Source of the DNA: JAHRVQ01 sp964548025 | Lineage (GTDB): Bacteria > Pseudomonadota > Gammaproteobacteria > Pseudomonadales > Azotimanducaceae | Assembly: GCA_964548025.1 (NCBI GenBank) | Contig: CAZJRI010000002.1 | Location: 1 to 64,000, forward strand | Direction: 5' to 3' | Length of the DNA stretch: 64,000 nucleotides | Shown: piece after piece, positions 16,634 to 25,183 of the stretch | How the letters are laid out: each line of letters begins with the position of its first letter | Numbering within the stretch: the stretch's first letter is position 1 | Notes under the pieces: generated by a model | Seen by the model: only the letters and a program-made list of their open reading frames with translations | Database searches by the model: none | What the model was told of the DNA's origin: nothing | Made by a program: the position numbers and the translations under genes

Positions 16634-17845
16634 ATGGCCACAGACGAACGCTTTCAGGAGCGAATTGTTCGAGTTGAACGACCTGCCAGGCACTACAAGA
16701 TGCTTCAGGCACCTGACGGTCGCTACCTTGGCATTGACGAGGGAAGTGAACTGACTACTTTCGACTATGTTGACGACAGGGCAATCTGGGACGCTCAACC
16801 TGATGGTGTTTATTGTCAGGTCGCAAGTGGACTAATCGTCAATTCGAAGCCATCGGCAAATGGGCTTCATCTGATGGTTGCCGGACAATCCCTGAAAGGT
16901 GATGGGAAGACTTACGGGGAGCAACCAACAGGAGAGGCAGCGGATTTCGTAGTTCAACATGGACCAGCAGAACTACCTTCGGAATACCTTCGTCAGTTCA
17001 AGGAAAATGGCTGGGTCTGCCTGCCTTGTCTTCTTGATGAGGCAACCGTGAATGGGTTACAGAAAGTATCCAGCACCGGTGCTTTTGAAGATCAGCCCTT
17101 TGATCCCCGTAAACAGATACTCACCGAGGATAGTGTCGTCGCAAAGGTGACGGTGGAGCCGATAACCGGGTGGTTGATACGTGAATACCTGCAGGTTGAT
17201 CAGATAAAAATGGCTCATTCACCCAGTCTTGCGGTACTGCCTCCCGACGATGGTAAACGAGATGTGCTTGCCTGGCATGCTGACTTCCCTTACCTCTGGG
17301 GCATCACGTCCAGAGTCGCCGGAGATCGAGTTCCGGTCCACGATTCCGGCTCATTCTGCATGGCGATTCAGCGAAATGTCTGCATTACCGATTTCACCAG
17401 AGAGAACGGGGCAACCTGTTTCAAACTTGGATCTCATGTTGAGTGCAGCGCACCTCCTGAAGAATGGGGTACGGGAGCCGCCTATTCTGAGAAAGGATAC
17501 CGGGAAACACATGGATTACCCTACACAGGTTCGGAAGCGGAAGCCGTAGAAGCGCCAGCGGGTTCTATCGTGATTTATGATGCCAGAACCTGGCACCGTA
17601 CAGGGGTCAATCGATCAAAAAATAAAAGGGGTGCCATGCTTCAGTCGGTCGTACCGATGTATATCATGCCCTTTATGGATACCAGCAAACCCTATAAAGA
17701 ATTTGTATCCAGTCCCTTAAATGATGAACTGAATGCCAGGGAGAAGGACGAACTCGAAGCTTTGATGGTTCACAAGATCGTCGGTCCTGCCGGTCAGTTT
17801 GCAATAGGCATTGACCGGGAACTGACGGAAATGACGAACCGATAG
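16634..17845 (+). CDS. PhyH-like Fe(II)/2-oxoglutarate dioxygenase with an extra N-terminal domain
   Basis: A 403-residue protein. The C-terminal two thirds resemble the phytanoyl-CoA dioxygenase family: H215-x-D217 in AWHADFPY and the distal H321 in TWHRTGVN form the iron triad, and Arg332 is placed to bind 2-oxoglutarate. It should hydroxylate an organic substrate at iron. Residues 1-115 are extra: beta-rich, with repeated RYLGID and ANGLHL patterns, perhaps a beta-trefoil-like binding module, which I cannot confirm. GGGAG precedes the ATG. It converges on the MaoC pair. Confidence 0.8.
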   Translation: MATDERFQERIVRVERPARHYKMLQAPDGRYLGIDEGSELTTFDYVDDRAIWDAQPDGVYCQVASGLIVNSKPSANGLHLMVAGQSLKGDGKTYGEQPTGEAADFVVQHGPAELPSEYLRQFKENGWVCLPCLLDEATVNGLQKVSSTGAFEDQPFDPRKQILTEDSVVAKVTVEPITGWLIREYLQVDQIKMAHSPSLAVLPPDDGKRDVLAWHADFPYLWGITSRVAGDRVPVHDSGSFCMAIQRNVCITDFTRENGATCFKLGSHVECSAPPEEWGTGAAYSEKGYRETHGLPYTGSEAEAVEAPAGSIVIYDARTWHRTGVNRSKNKRGAMLQSVVPMYIMPFMDTSKPYKEFVSSPLNDELNAREKDELEALMVHKIVGPAGQFAIGIDRELTEMTNR

Positions 17846-17896
17846 AGCGACTGAATCCGCTTTCCCTTGTTGTAGTTCTTGTCTGCCGTTTACCGG

Positions 17897-18319
17897 TTAA
17901 TCAGTTGGCAATCGCGCGGTAGCAGTACCAAATACGCGGGTTTCATCTGCTTCATTGGAAACAGTGATATCGATCTCAACGGTGCCTTCTTCTTCGTTGA
18001 TATCCGTGACAACCCCGGTAATTCGATGGGGTTGATCAACCAGTACCGGTGCGCGGAAAATGGTATCAATGGCGATGATATCGGCTTTTGGTGCCCATCG
18101 ATGAACCATCGCACCTAGGAATCCCTGGCTCATGACTCCTGGGATGAGTGCACCAGGGAATCCCTCTTTTCTTGCTGCCTCGTGGTCAGTAAATCTTGGT
18201 CCTCCCCAGCCGACAAACTCGCCAAAGTGCTTGACGTTCTCAAGGCTGGTATCAGGAGTGAATCTGGGCAGTTCAGCGCCAAATTCAACGTCAGAAATTT
18301 TATTCACGGTATCAGTCAC
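17897..18319 (-). CDS. MaoC-like HotDog protein, second half of a pair
   Basis: A 140-residue single HotDog-fold protein. GGPRFTDHEAARKEGFPGALIPGVMSQGFL aligns with the MaoC hydratase region, where active enzymes carry D-x4-H (as in GDxNPIH). Here the corresponding bases read VGWGGPRF, so the usual Asp and His are absent. A GTG start with AGGGAGA upstream overlaps the previous gene by 8 bases. The two small proteins therefore probably form a heterodimer like HadAB of mycobacteria. It likely hydrates or dehydrates an acyl-CoA, or binds one, but the missing pair makes this uncertain. Confidence 0.72.
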   Translation of the reverse strand: MTDTVNKISDVEFGAELPRFTPDTSLENVKHFGEFVGWGGPRFTDHEAARKEGFPGALIPGVMSQGFLGAMVHRWAPKADIIAIDTIFRAPVLVDQPHRITGVVTDINEEEGTVEIDITVSNEADETRVFGTATARLPTD

Positions 18320-18761
18320 TGGACTTCTCCCTTATAACGGTGCGGGTATCAGCATTGGCCACATGAACATTATCCTCATCGAAGAGTTCCATCCTCGTGA
18401 CCAGAAATATCATTCGGCCAGATCTGCCTGTCTTCGTATAGATATCATGCAGGTGAGACTTCCCCGTGAGGGTTACCCCGGCTCTGATTGGAGCCATCCA
18501 GTCGACGGACTTACCCGCGTCCATGCCGACACCTTTGGGCCTTGGGAAATTACCCGGCAGCATTCGTCCACCAACCAGCGTTGAAACGAATGTTGGTGGT
18601 GCCTGAAAATTCTCANNNNNNNNNNGGTCTATAAATCTCGGATCGAGTTCCCCGCATGCCTTTGCGTATTCGGCAAATCGGGTTCCTTCGATATCAAATG
18701 TAACTTCATCGAATTCCTTGTTCAGAAATTCTTCTCGAAGTGCTTCAATATCATCATCCAT
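18312..18761 (-). CDS. FAS1-like HotDog dehydratase subunit, interrupted by an assembly gap
   Basis: About 149 residues. FAEYAKACGELDPRFID and QAPPTFVSTLVGG place it in the N-terminal dehydratase (HadA/FAS1-like) HotDog family. Ten N (18616-18625) lie between DPRFID and ENFQAPPTF. The frame is kept on both sides, so the true gap is about 10 bases or differs by a multiple of three. GAGG lies upstream of the ATG. It overlaps the MaoC-like partner by 8 bases, and the pair sits downstream of an SDR and a ThDP enzyme on the same strand. Confidence 0.75.
   Translation of the reverse strand: MDDDIEALREEFLNKEFDEVTFDIEGTRFAEYAKACGELDPRFIDXXXXENFQAPPTFVSTLVGGRMLPGNFPRPKGVGMDAGKSVDWMAPIRAGVTLTGKSHLHDIYTKTGRSGRMIFLVTRMELFDEDNVHVANADTRTVIREKSSD
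18616..18625. other. Run of 10 N (scaffold gap)
   Basis: Ten undetermined bases within the HotDog dehydratase subunit. A run of exactly 10 suggests a conventional join between contigs, so the real distance, and therefore the local reading frame, is not certain. Confidence 0.99.
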
Positions 18762-18857
18762 TTTCGTAACCTCTTCTCTTACTGTTTTGTTCGATGTTAT
18801 CAGAGTCAGCCGTGTGTTGAAAAAGACTCTGAATTTGGTTTGTTTTTGACAAAGATA

Positions 18858-19652
18858 CTAGAAATTAATAGCACCACCGCAAACTGCTATGTTCTGCCCG
18901 GTAACATAGTCGCCAAGATCGGTAACAAAAAATTCCATCACCTTAGCAATATCGTCAGGTTGTGCAAGACGGTCGAGAGGTACGCCCAGCTCTTTCCTTA
19001 TATTCTCTACCCGGTTGAAAGACTGGCGCATAAGACGTTCAGTTGCAACGTACGCTGGTGAAAGGCAGTTGACTGTGATGTTATACCGTCCAAGTTCCTG
19101 GGCGAGATATTTTGTATAAGCGATGACCCCTGCTTTTGCGACGCCATAGGATGCATAGACACCCCCGCCTTGTGAACGCATACCTGCCTGTGAAGATGTA
19201 TTGACGATACGCCCAAATTCCTGTTTCTTCATATGTTCCGAGGCTGCCTGGGAACAGAATATTGTGCCCATCAGGTTTCTGTCCATAGTGTTCTTGATGT
19301 CTTCGAAAGACACAGAAGACGCAAAACTCTCGGCTGGTTTGCCAGCGATACCACCGGCATTATTGATGAGAATATCTATTCGACCGAACTCAGCAACCAC
19401 CTGGTCGACGATGCCTTTTGCCTCATCTTCAATGCAGACATTGGCCTCTATGCCGATTGATTTAACACCTTGATTTGAGATCAGCTCAACAACTGAATCT
19501 GCCTCGATTTCTTCATCGAATTCTCTGAAGGATTCGAGGTTGATATCGTTGACCGCAACATCAGCACCCAATGCGGCAAGCCTCAGTGCATGTGCCTGAC
19601 CTATACCTCTTGCCGCACCTGTTACCAGTGCCACTTTGCCTTTCAATTTCAT
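18858..19652 (-). CDS. SDR-family oxidoreductase
   Basis: A 264-residue classical SDR with TGAARGIG, INNAGG, a Ser in VNTSSQAG and YGVAKAG, ending YVTGQNIAVCGGAINF. A long loop (residues 38-60, rich in Glu and Asp) follows the second strand. CGGAAG is the ribosome site. The gene lies 29 bases downstream of the ThDP enzyme on the same strand, so the two are probably co-transcribed. One catalytic idea is that the ThDP enzyme makes a hydroxy-ketone that the SDR oxidises or reduces; this is inference. Confidence 0.88.
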   Translation of the reverse strand: MKLKGKVALVTGAARGIGQAHALRLAALGADVAVNDINLESFREFDEEIEADSVVELISNQGVKSIGIEANVCIEDEAKGIVDQVVAEFGRIDILINNAGGIAGKPAESFASSVSFEDIKNTMDRNLMGTIFCSQAASEHMKKQEFGRIVNTSSQAGMRSQGGGVYASYGVAKAGVIAYTKYLAQELGRYNITVNCLSPAYVATERLMRQSFNRVENIRKELGVPLDRLAQPDDIAKVMEFFVTDLGDYVTGQNIAVCGGAINF

Positions 19653-19681
19653 GATGACTTCCGTTGGTTAATGTTCAGATT

Positions 19682-21355
19682 TCACTTCAATCCCAGAACA
19701 GGCGTCTCCCACTGGCTTGAAATAACATCGATAACGGCAGGTCCTTCGGGATTAGACTCCTGCTCGATACATGCCTTGAATTCGTCCAGTGTTCTGGCGG
19801 TATAACTCCTGGCGCCAAAGCCCTTTGCTACCGTGGCGAAGTCCACGTGGGCGAAGTCCGTTGAAATGTAGTTTTCCTGGTAATAGTCTTTCTGAACGTG
19901 TTTGATCCAGCCAAGCGTATCGTTATTAAAAACAATCGTGACGACAGGCAACCTGAATCTGGCCATTACCTCCAGTTCCTGCAGAGAGTAGCCGAATCCA
20001 CCATCGCCCCCGAACTGTAGTATCCGTTTCTTTCGGTTATTCGCGAGTGATGCGCCAATTGCAGCGGGTGAACCCCAGCCGAGTCCGGCCAGCCCGCGGG
20101 GCGCAATGCAGCGTCTACCTGCAGAACTGAATTGCAGATAGGCAGCTACCCAGCCTGATGAAAGGCTCGCGTCACAGACAACAATGTCATCATCCGTCAA
20201 CGCCTGATTGACAATACTCATCACTGCAGGTGGGCTCAATGGTTCGTCGGCATCTTGTACTTTGCCGGTCATTTCTTCGTACCATTGCTGATGTCGCGCC
20301 TTGTTTGCGCCAAAGTCCCAGGAGCTACTGAGTTTCGTATCACCCAGTTCCTCGAGCATTGCAGTGACCCCTAATCTTGCATCCCCGACGAGTGGTACGC
20401 TGTTGGGGTAGTTTCGACCTATCTCTTCAGGGTCGTTGTCAAGGTGAATAATCTGAGTGCCTTTCTCGGGGCAACGATAGGTAAATGTTGTCAGTTGGCC
20501 AGCCTTGCAGCCAATAAAAAACACAAGGTCAGCCTGTCGGGTGATATCCCTGGCTGTTATGTTGCCAAACGTACCTGTGACACCAAACGACTGTGGATGG
20601 GTCTCTTCGATAATGGCTTTGCCTGAGATTGAGGTAACGACTGCGGCCTGTGTCAGTTCAGCCAGCTTCCTGATCTGCTCTCCGCAGTCTGAAATATGTG
20701 CACCGCCGCCAATAACGAGAACTGGTTTGCTGGCGTCCCTCAATAGTTGGGCAGCCTTTTTTACCTCGTCGGGGTCTGGTGCGCTACGTGAATGTGGATA
20801 AATCGCCGCGTCGTTACCAGAAACCGGGTCGCGGAATTCGACTTCAGCGGACGCAACGTCGTCGGGTATGCAAACTACCACTGGACCAGGTTTACCTGTC
20901 GTTGCGACACGGAATGCTGTTTCGATGATATTGTCGATTGATCTTGGGTCGGTGACTTTAACCTGCCATTTGCTGACGGGTCGAAACATCTCCATCTGAT
21001 CCATAGCTTGTGATGCGTTGCCCCGTGTTCGTCGATGTTCCCAGGCTCTTGAGATATCAGAAACGATGGTGATAAGGGGAATGGATGAACAGTAGGCTTC
21101 CGCCAGGGGAGAAACCAGATTCGTCGCTCCTGGCCCGACAGTGCCGTCGCAAACGCCGGTCTTGCCTGTCATTCTTGCGTAGGCATCAGCGGCATATCCA
21201 GCACTGCGTTCATCCCGCATCAGCACATGCTCGATGCGACCCTGGAACTTGCTGATGCCTTCGTATAACGGCAGTGTCTGCCCACCTGGAACACCGAATA
21301 CCGAATCAACTCCATTCTCCAGCAGCAACTCTGCCAGCCTGTCTCCTACTCGCAT
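19682..21355 (-). CDS. Thiamine-diphosphate-dependent enzyme, acetolactate-synthase/decarboxylase type
   Basis: A 557-residue three-domain ThDP protein. FGVPGGQTLPLYE and RDERSAGYAADAYAR hold the cofactor-activating Glu. The central domain is GGGAHISDCGEQI. The C-terminal GDGGFGYSLQELEVMARF ending in FNND is the Mg-ThDP motif (GDG-x about 25-NN). It resembles catabolic acetolactate synthase, benzoylformate decarboxylase and oxalyl-CoA decarboxylase relatives, but the substrate pocket cannot be read here. No regulatory small subunit is adjacent, which argues against branched-chain biosynthesis. AAGGAG lies at the ATG. It heads a minus-strand block with the SDR and HotDog genes. Confidence 0.85.
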   Translation of the reverse strand: MRVGDRLAELLLENGVDSVFGVPGGQTLPLYEGISKFQGRIEHVLMRDERSAGYAADAYARMTGKTGVCDGTVGPGATNLVSPLAEAYCSSIPLITIVSDISRAWEHRRTRGNASQAMDQMEMFRPVSKWQVKVTDPRSIDNIIETAFRVATTGKPGPVVVCIPDDVASAEVEFRDPVSGNDAAIYPHSRSAPDPDEVKKAAQLLRDASKPVLVIGGGAHISDCGEQIRKLAELTQAAVVTSISGKAIIEETHPQSFGVTGTFGNITARDITRQADLVFFIGCKAGQLTTFTYRCPEKGTQIIHLDNDPEEIGRNYPNSVPLVGDARLGVTAMLEELGDTKLSSSWDFGANKARHQQWYEEMTGKVQDADEPLSPPAVMSIVNQALTDDDIVVCDASLSSGWVAAYLQFSSAGRRCIAPRGLAGLGWGSPAAIGASLANNRKKRILQFGGDGGFGYSLQELEVMARFRLPVVTIVFNNDTLGWIKHVQKDYYQENYISTDFAHVDFATVAKGFGARSYTARTLDEFKACIEQESNPEGPAVIDVISSQWETPVLGLK

Positions 21356-21548
21356 CTCAACTCCTTAATCTACCAATCATGTTTTCTTAATCCAGTTAAC
21401 TTCACCCCCTGGGTATGGGTCAGATCTGGATCGTGTCGGGTGCCCTCTTGTAACCCTTAAACAAGCAGCCTGTCAAATTGACAATGACTTCAGGGATACC
21501 GGGGTTTTGTGTGAATGCAGCCATCTCACTAACACAACTCTGAATCAG

Positions 21549-22604
21549 CTATACGAAGTGAAGGCTGGTCGAACCATCATAGGTTTTGACCTGTCCGATA
21601 ATTGCTGCCTCCTCGACCCCGGCGTCATGTAATGCTTTCAAAGCCCGATCAGAATCGGAAGCTGGCAATGAGACCAGCAATCCACCGTTAGTCTGGGGAT
21701 CAACCAGCACTTCAATCAGGTTTTTGGGAATTGTCGATTTAATTTCAGTCTCGGTTGCCAGTCGTGCCCGATTGGTGTCATTCACGCCGGTTGAAAATCC
21801 ACGTCCGTACATGGCAAGTGCCTCACTGAAAAGCGGCAGCGCGGAGGTATCGATTTCGATACTCACCGATGATCCTGCTGCGATCTCGGATGCATGGCCA
21901 GCAATGCCGAATCCTGTTACATCGGTTGCTGCGTGAACATCGAACTGGCGGAGTACTTTCGATGCGATTGCATTAAGGCTGATCAGACTATCGAGGCATT
22001 CTTTCATGGCCTGATCGGATACCTTGCCTTTGAGATTGGCGTTCAGCAGCACACCACTTCCGAGGGGCTTTGTCAGGATAAGACAGTCACCTGCTTTGGC
22101 GCCACTGTTGGCCCAGTACTTGTCAGGATGAACGATACCGGTAACTGACAATCCAAATTTCGGTTCGGGATCATCTACGCTGTGGCCCCCGGCCAAAACC
22201 GCGCCAGCCTGCCGGATTCTTTCGTGCGAACCTTCGGTGATGCCTTGTAACACCTCTGCGCCGAGTTTATCAAAGGGGAAACAGACAAGATTCAGACAAG
22301 CAACGGGTTTACCGCCCATCGCATAAACATCACTGAGGGAATTTGCAGCAGCGATCTGTCCGAATACAAAAGGATCATCCACGGGTGGCGTGATAAAATC
22401 TGCGGTCACAACGATAGCCTGATCGTCGTCCAGGCGGTATACGCCAGCATCGTCGCTGGTGTCAAAACCCACCAACAGATTCGGATCACTGTTGGCCGGG
22501 ATTTTCTCAAGCAATGCCGTCAGTTCGACCGAACTGAGTTTTGCCGCTCAGCCGCAGGTGCGGGAGAGGCTGGTCAGCGTATGCTTGCGCATGCCAAATG
22601 CCAT
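21549..22604 (-). CDS. selD: Selenide, water dikinase; catalytic residue encoded by UGA (selenocysteine)
   Basis: A 351-residue protein that makes selenophosphate from selenide and ATP for selenocysteine or selenouridine synthesis. The body carries SDDAGVY, AAANSLSDVYAMGG, AGGHSVDDPEPKFGLSVTG and TDVTGFGIAGHASE, all SelD motifs. An ordinary frame would begin only at 22514 and lose the catalytic N-terminus. Reading through the UGA at 22548-22550 gives LTSLSRTCGUAAKLSS, which aligns U19 with Cys17 and Lys22 with Lys20 of the E. coli enzyme. AGGAG lies 8 bases before the ATG at 22604, and a SECIS-like hairpin follows the UGA. Cys19 of E. coli is Ala here. Confidence 0.92.
22520..22550 (-). promoter_or_regulatory. 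Bacterial SECIS-like element of selD with its UGA codon
   Basis: On the minus strand the UGA (22550-22548) is followed by 10 bases, then the stem TCAGTTC, loop GGTC, and stem GAACTGA: seven perfect pairs. The GGUC apical loop and the 10-11 base distance match the SelB-binding fdhF SECIS of E. coli. This supports reading the UGA as selenocysteine. Confidence 0.82.
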
Positions 22605-22856
22605 CTTCGAACTCCTGAAAATACCTCAATTTGCAAGGCTACCCGATATTCCGGGTTCAGACCCATGTGCCGGAAGAATAGCTGATATCCGGATGCGATG
22701 AATCGTAGCGAGCCTTGATGATCCGGGTCAATCGAAAGATTGATTATATGCTGATACTTTTTAAGCAGTCATAGACCCAGGTTATGAACTCGCAGGACGT
22801 TAACGTGATTGTTATGATGATCTGCAGTTTTGAAGTGTTAAAGAAAAGGAGGCGTT

Positions 22857-23336
22857 ATGGGATTTGCATTGTCGGATTTGGAATTGACGAGTAGTGCCTT
22901 TGGGCAGGGCGAAATGATGCCAGCAGAACATACCGGAGAAGGCCGGGATGTATCGCCAGCGCTTACATGGACCAATGTGCCGGATGGAACAGCGTCTTTC
23001 GCAGTCATCTGTCACGATCCGGACGCACCCCTGGTCACCGGTCAGGGTACCTACGGGTTTGTTCACTGGGTTTTATACAATATCCCTGGTGATGTGACCG
23101 AATTGGCTGAGGGAACGAGCGAGCATACATCAGGGAAAAGTGACTTCGGCAAGAGCGGGTATGGCGGACCCATGCCGCCCAATGGCCATGGCAGACATCA
23201 ATATTACTTCTGGATTCTGGCGCTTGATAAGGTACTTGATCTCGAAGAGGGACTTTCTCAGGGAGAGCTTTTGGCGCGCATTGAACCGAACCTGATTGGC
23301 ATGAACCGATTGGTTGGAGTTTATCAACGCGCCTGA
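22857..23336 (+). CDS. YbhB/YbcL-type PEBP-family protein
   Basis: A 159-residue protein of the phosphatidylethanolamine-binding (Raf kinase inhibitor-like) family. GRDVSPALTWTNVPDGTASFAVICHDPDAP holds the DPDxP ligand-binding segment. GFVHWVLYNIP and GGPMPPNGHGRHQYYFWILALD are the other two conserved patches. Bacterial members are small cytoplasmic proteins of unclear role. AAGGAGG lies before the ATG. The 250 bases upstream, between it and selD, contain no gene that I can see. It converges on the NTF2-like gene across a heptamer repeat array. Confidence 0.92.
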   Translation: MGFALSDLELTSSAFGQGEMMPAEHTGEGRDVSPALTWTNVPDGTASFAVICHDPDAPLVTGQGTYGFVHWVLYNIPGDVTELAEGTSEHTSGKSDFGKSGYGGPMPPNGHGRHQYYFWILALDKVLDLEEGLSQGELLARIEPNLIGMNRLVGVYQRA

Positions 23337-23350
23337 AACGATTAAATTCA

Positions 23351-23399
23351 GTTGCGTGTTGCGAGTTGTGAGTTGCGAGTTGTGAGTTGTGAGTTGCGA
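23351..23399. repeat. Heptamer tandem array GTTG[CT]G[AT] x7
   Basis: Seven consecutive 7-base units, GTTGCGT, GTTGCGA, GTTGTGA, GTTGCGA, GTTGTGA, GTTGTGA, GTTGCGA, with C/T alternating at position 5. The array fills most of the 73-base convergent junction between the PEBP and NTF2-like genes. There are no spacers, so it is not a CRISPR. Confidence 0.95.
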
Positions 23400-23409
23400 T
23401 TGAGGTAAG

Positions 23410-23796
23410 TTATGCCAGGTAGCTGGATCTGAACTGGATGCCCCAGTGGCCATCCAGGTTGGTCGCAATCCACAGGGTATTAAAGCGGTTATAGACTTCG
23501 CCGTGACTGTTTAGTCTTGAGACCGTCATGCTGATGTGGACCTTGTCATCGCCCTCGTGAATTATTTCAGTGGAATCGACGACTGTATGGTCCCAGCCTT
23601 CGGATGCGAGTTGTTCTTCCATACCTCTTGACAGTCTGCGGAATTCCTCTGCTGTTTCGAAAGTTCGGAATCGACCATTTGCCAGACGAACATGCGGGAA
23701 ATTAAAGCCTTCTGCCATCAGGTCAATGTCCTGCCGGTTGAATCCTTCAATATAGGTATTGACTGCCTTAATGCCAGATTCGCTGTTGGTGCTCAT
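23410..23796 (-). CDS. NTF2-like (SnoaL-type) protein
   Basis: A 128-residue cone-fold protein. AVNTYIEGFNRQDIDLMAEGFNFPHVRL at the start and GHWGIQFRSSYLA at the end match SnoaL/NTF2-like proteins, which use a hydrophobic pocket as a small-molecule isomerase, hydratase or binding protein. No catalytic dyad can be assigned. AAGGAGA precedes the ATG. It is divergent from the acyl-CoA dehydrogenase with a 165-base spacer. Confidence 0.78.
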   Translation of the reverse strand: MSTNSESGIKAVNTYIEGFNRQDIDLMAEGFNFPHVRLANGRFRTFETAEEFRRLSRGMEEQLASEGWDHTVVDSTEIIHEGDDKVHISMTVSRLNSHGEVYNRFNTLWIATNLDGHWGIQFRSSYLA

Positions 23797-23961
23797 CAGA
23801 TAATGTCTCCTTTGTTGTGTTTAACCTAACTCGAACCCATCAAAAAGAGCAAGCAGGATTGAGTCAGCAATAACAGCGATTCTTGAATGCAATGGCAATG
23901 AGGTTATTAATGATCCTGATCAAATCAAGGACCTCAATGATAAATTATCATAGAGAAAGCT

Positions 23962-25167
23962 ATGGATTTTAGACTCACAAAAGAAGCGGAAGAATTTACT
24001 GAAGAGGTTCGCCAGTTCCTGGATGATGAACTCCCTGAGGATCTAAGACGCGCGTCAAGACTCACACTCGGTACCTATACTGACATCCGGGCATGCCTTA
24101 AATGGCATAAAATTCTTGCGAAAAAGGGCTGGATAGCCCCTGGTTGGCCGAAAGAATATGGCGGAACCGGCTGGAACGATCTGCAGCGACATATATTTGG
24201 CATCGAGTGCTTCAAAGCCGGAGCGCCACTCTTGTTTAACATGGGGATTCGCCATATTGGTCCTGTTCTGATGGCGCATGGTACGAACGAACAGAAAGAA
24301 ATGTACATCCCGAAAATACTGTCAGGCGATGAAATCTGGTGTCAGGGTTATTCAGAACCCACAGCCGGTTCCGATCTCGCATCCCTTAAACTAAATGCTG
24401 TCAGACAGGGTGATGACTATATTCTAAATGGCACCAAAATCTGGACGACAGGCGCACACTTTGCACAAAGGATGTTTTGTCTGGTAAGAACTTCAGATGA
24501 GGGGAAGAAACAGGCGGGTATCACCTTCCTCGTTATGGCCGTGGACACCCCCGGGATCAAGGTTGAACCCATTCTCGCTCTAAATGGTTTGCATGAGTTT
24601 AATCAGGTCTTCTTTGATAATGTCAGAGTGCCCGTTGCAAACAGGGTCGGTGAAGAAAATGACGGCTGGCGCGTTGCCAAGGTACTAATGCAATTTGCCC
24701 GTTCGAATAACATAAACACTGCCTGGGTAAGAGAAGCTTTGCAACGAGTCAGGGAAGCGGCAGAAATTGAATCGGACGATGGCAAAGGTTCTCTGATTGA
24801 GAATTCTTCATTTCTTTCAAGGTTCACAAATACCGAGATCAAATTAATGGGACTCGAAATGTTGGAACTGCGGATTCTCTCTGAGATGAGTAAGAACGAA
24901 AACCCGGGAGCGATAACTTCATTGCTGAAAACAAGAGCATCGGAGCTGATTCAGGAAGTGAGTGAATTGATGGTTGAAGCCGTTGGCTGGTATGGATTCC
25001 CTTTCCAGTTGGAAGCCTCAGATCCATTCACGGATTCGACGTTTGTTGGGCCAGAGTATGCCCTGCCGGTAATGTGTCTTTATTTGAATCAGAGATCCAC
25101 AACAATTGCGTCCGGCAGCACAGAAATACAAAAGGATGTCCTGGCGAAACGCGTGCTTGGTTTATAG
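23962..25167 (+). CDS. Acyl-CoA dehydrogenase
   Basis: A 401-residue FAD enzyme of the acyl-CoA dehydrogenase family that removes two hydrogens between C2 and C3 of an acyl-CoA. WCQGYSEPTAGSDLASL and LNGTKIWTTGAHFAQ are the FAD and substrate motifs, and QRSTTIASGSTEIQKDVLAKRVLGL is the usual C-terminus. FAD-linked dehydrogenases of this length are common in terpenoid and branched-acid catabolism; the exact acyl group is not shown. The ribosome site is weak (AGAGA). Confidence 0.92.
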   Translation: MDFRLTKEAEEFTEEVRQFLDDELPEDLRRASRLTLGTYTDIRACLKWHKILAKKGWIAPGWPKEYGGTGWNDLQRHIFGIECFKAGAPLLFNMGIRHIGPVLMAHGTNEQKEMYIPKILSGDEIWCQGYSEPTAGSDLASLKLNAVRQGDDYILNGTKIWTTGAHFAQRMFCLVRTSDEGKKQAGITFLVMAVDTPGIKVEPILALNGLHEFNQVFFDNVRVPVANRVGEENDGWRVAKVLMQFARSNNINTAWVREALQRVREAAEIESDDGKGSLIENSSFLSRFTNTEIKLMGLEMLELRILSEMSKNENPGAITSLLKTRASELIQEVSELMVEAVGWYGFPFQLEASDPFTDSTFVGPEYALPVMCLYLNQRSTTIASGSTEIQKDVLAKRVLGL

Positions 25168-25183
25168 ATTCACAAAAATGGGA

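Noticed and set aside
18132..18584. 150-residue plus-strand open frame across the two HotDog genes
   Set aside because: It is antisense to two overlapping genes with clear family motifs and stops before the assembly gap.
21549..22514. selD as a short gene starting at TTG 22514
   Set aside because: It would lose the catalytic N-terminus. The upstream frame with an in-frame UGA has a good ribosome site and a SECIS-like hairpin.
22640..22690. tRNA-like GGTTCAGACC patch upstream of selD
   Set aside because: No acceptor stem, anticodon arm or CCA end can be formed around it, so a tRNA-Sec is not supported.
22459..22701. 80-residue plus-strand open frame opposite the selD start
   Set aside because: It is antisense to the selD N-terminus and has no recognisable domain or ribosome site.
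23351..23399. CRISPR array
   Set aside because: Units are only 7 bases with no spacers and no cas genes nearby.
23910..23923. FNR-like site ATGAT-CCTG-ATCAA before the acyl-CoA dehydrogenase
   Set aside because: It has one mismatch, and the start site it would imply falls almost at the ATG, leaving no room for a leader and ribosome site.
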